DNA of 47,276 nucleotides from Actinomycetes bacterium (GTDB taxonomy: Bacteria; Actinomycetota; Actinomycetes; Propionibacteriales; Nocardioidaceae): the NCBI GenBank assembly GCA_023417775.1, contig JAEZEJ010000120.1, forward strand, positions 1 through 47,276, read 5' to 3'. Positions 46,401-47,276 of this stretch are shown here, piece after piece (positions within the stretch are counted from its first letter, which is position 1; the number at the start of each line of letters is the position of its first letter). A program made the translations under genes and the position numbers. The notes under the pieces were generated by a model. The model saw nothing but the letters and a program-made list of their open reading frames with translations. It searched no databases and was not told where the DNA came from.

Positions 46401-47276
46401 AGGTGCCGATCGCGGGAGCCCCCCAGTGGGCGGCCGTCGAGGACGCGGCGCGGCTCCGCGATGCCCTCGGCACGGCCCTGCCGATGGGAGTGGCGGCAGC
46501 GCACCTGGAAGGCGTGGACGACCCGCTCGGCGATCTGGTGGCCCGGCACGCCCGCACGCACGGCCCGTTCACCGCCGAGCAGGTCGCCGAGCGCTATGGA
46601 CTCGGCCGGGCGGTCGCCGAGACCACCTTGACCCGGCTGGCCGAGCGGCGCCGGGTGGTGGCCGGCGAGTTCGATCCCGCCACCACCGGTCGCGAGGAGT
46701 GGGTCGACGCCGAGGTGCTGCGCCGACTGCGGGCACGTTCCCTCGCCGCCGCGCGCCATCAGGTCGAACCCGTCGACCGGCAGACCTTCGCCCGATTCCT
46801 CCCTGCCTGGCAGCAGGTCGGGTCACGCCATCGAGGTCCCGATGCGCTGCTCGCCGCGGTCGATCAGCTCGCCGGCGTGCCGATCCCGGCCTCGGCCTGG
46901 GAGACCCTCATCCTGCCCCAGCGAGTGACGGACTATCAGCCGCCGATGCTCGACGAGCTGCTCGCCTCCGGTGAGATCTGGTGGTCCGGGGCCGGCACCC
47001 TCGCGGGCAATGACGGCTGGGTACGCCTCTTCCCCGCCGATGTCGATCCGATCGCCGATCCCACCACGGAGACACCGTCGATCGATACCACCGCGGGCCG
47101 GCTGCTCGATACGATGCGCGGCTCGGGGGCGTTCCTGTTCGGGCAGCTGAGCGACCTGGTCGAGGCATCCGAGGACGAATCCCTCGTCGATGCGCTGTGG
47201 CAGCTGACCTGGGCCGGTGCGGTCTCCAATGACACCTTCGCTCCGATCCGGGCTCTGGTGCGCGGGGGCGGCGCCC
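43463..47276 (+). CDS. lhr: Lhr-type large ATP-dependent helicase (3' end outside window)
   Basis: The frame stays open for 1271 codons to the window edge; Lhr proteins are usually about 1500 residues. N-terminal motor motifs are the Q-like PTPAQQGAWEAI, Walker A APTGSGKT (about residue 50), Walker B IIDEIHAVAG, SATV, and motifs V and VI SSLELGIDMGAVD and QRVGRAGH. A winged-helix and Lhr-core region follows (TIPDRGMFSVVLAG; GATSWRIQEITHDRVIV). The C-terminal half contains the family-specific region (ERASPFAQTQLFGYVGAFLYDGD). Lhr is a 3'-5' DNA translocase linked to repair of damaged DNA in mycobacteria. The ATG lies 7 nt after CACGAT, and a GGGAG element is also present close by. Confidence 0.95.
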   Translation, partial: MTEAGLDDLGFTPATQEWFTDSFAAPTPAQQGAWEAIGAGQHTLVVAPTGSGKTLAAFLSAVDRLLRPRPEDAPAGVRVLYVSPLKALAVDVERNLRSPLVGISNTAVRRGEAFREVTVGLRSGDTPPSERRRLHSHPPDILITTPESLFLMLTSSVRETLRTVDVVIIDEIHAVAGSKRGAHLALSLERLDTLLDAPAQRIGLSATVRPHDEVARFLGGQSPVRIVAPASPSRLELDIVVPVEDMTEIAPRHPTDPPEGSAAQSLVDPEADRQAGNTIWPHGEESVGDRVLDARSTIVFANSRGVSERLTARLNEVYVEHTEGERIEPDTRNPAQMGGLSGQSDGAPPAFARAHHGSVSKEQRALIEDDLKSGRLRCVVATSSLELGIDMGAVDLVIQVSSPPSVAAGLQRVGRAGHQVGEVSRGLIFPTNRHDLLAGAVTAERMREGAIERLRVLANPLDLLAQQTIAAAALEPLEVEEWFDTVRRSAPFATLPRSAFDATLDLVSGRYPSDEFGELRPRLVWDRDAGTLTARPGAQRLAVTSGGTIPDRGMFSVVLAGDDTQGGRKVGELDEEMVYESRVNDVVALGATSWRIQEITHDRVIVTPAFGLPARLPFWRGDAVGRPYELGAAIGAFLRRLEAGSVTLGDELGMDVNARSNLVELVAAQREATGQVPTDTTLVVERFRDELGDWRIVLLSPYGRSVHAPWALAVGARILERYGVDGSVVAGDDGIVARVPDTDAEPPGADLFVIEPDDLERIVTEEVGGSALFASRFRECAARALLLPRRNPGARAPLWQQRQRSAQLLDVARKHPSFPILLETAREVLQDVYDLPALTDLARRIQSREVAVAEVATERASPFAQTQLFGYVGAFLYDGDLPLAERRAAALSLDPDLLAELLGRTDLRELLDPEVVTTTERELQRLVPERAARSLEHVADLVRTIGPLSTEAVAERTVAELRDDVPEWLRTLRDDRRLIEVPIAGAPQWAAVEDAARLRDALGTALPMGVAAAHLEGVDDPLGDLVARHARTHGPFTAEQVAERYGLGRAVAETTLTRLAERRRVVAGEFDPATTGREEWVDAEVLRRLRARSLAAARHQVEPVDRQTFARFLPAWQQVGSRHRGPDALLAAVDQLAGVPIPASAWETLILPQRVTDYQPPMLDELLASGEIWWSGAGTLAGNDGWVRLFPADVDPIADPTTETPSIDTTAGRLLDTMRGSGAFLFGQLSDLVEASEDESLVDALWQLTWAGAVSNDTFAPIRALVRGGGA

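Overview
The window is a GC-rich chromosomal segment from an actinobacterium, about 68-70% GC by eye. Coding is dense, with many GTG starts and ATGA/GTGA overlaps. Two blocks keep the gene neighbourhoods of Mycobacterium tuberculosis: dapE / LOG protein / tag / DUF3117 / O-methyltransferase / sigE / tatB / mrp / DUF1003 / MgtE-CBS protein (the Rv1202-Rv1232 neighbourhood), and rph / rdgB / Rv1339-like hydrolase / murI / cysM / cysO / mec / DUF2017 / clpS / pncB (Rv1329-Rv1341). No mycolic-acid genes are present. A member of the Propionibacteriales or Propionibacteriaceae fits, but that assignment is inference. No tRNA, rRNA, CRISPR array, IS element or prophage was found.

Layout. 1-6.7 kb: an exported intradiol-dioxygenase-like lipoprotein (3' end outside the window), a DUF3533 membrane protein, an SDR, a DUF222-HNH endonuclease under a perfect SOS box, a Nudix/AadA-like pair and an alpha/beta hydrolase with no visible catalytic His. 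6.9-14.6 kb: a sortase-anchored choice-of-anchor I surface protein, a large SF2 helicase, an acyl-CoA dehydrogenase, a thioesterase and an EamA transporter. 14.7-23.7 kb: the MgtE-CBS/DUF1003/mrp/tatB operon, then glutaminase-STAS, sigE, O-methyltransferase, YdhR-like, DUF3117, tag, LOG and dapE; a palindromic intergenic repeat lies on each side of the glutaminase-to-dapE part. 23.8-35.3 kb: VOC protein, rdgB-rph, a secreted protein, a sortase-like protein, an MBL phosphodiesterase, murI, a prs paralogue, TfoX-like, cysM-cysO-mec, DUF2017-clpS and pncB-pncA. 35.3-47.3 kb: TetR/DUF4287, a small secreted protein, LLM oxidoreductase, HSL-type esterase, DUF3039-helicase, YqgE, MerR, a DUF3048 lipoprotein and an Lhr helicase that runs off the right edge.

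How genes work together. CysM, CysO and Mec form the sulfur-carrier route to cysteine. PncA and PncB salvage nicotinamide to nicotinate mononucleotide. RdgB and Rph are translationally coupled. Tag, the SOS-controlled HNH protein and three SF2 helicases give a genome-maintenance flavour.

Expression. At least sixteen starts have a TANNNT hexamer ending 6-8 nt before the start codon and no separate Shine-Dalgarno, the layout of leaderless transcripts. Convergent gene pairs are usually separated by GC-rich hairpins.

Most interesting signals: the SOS box, the palindromic repeat family, a sortase-like protein without the expected Arg, a CysO with two residues after its Gly-Gly, a sigE locus without adjacent rseA/htrA, and two genes whose conserved N-termini begin upstream of any ATG/GTG/TTG.
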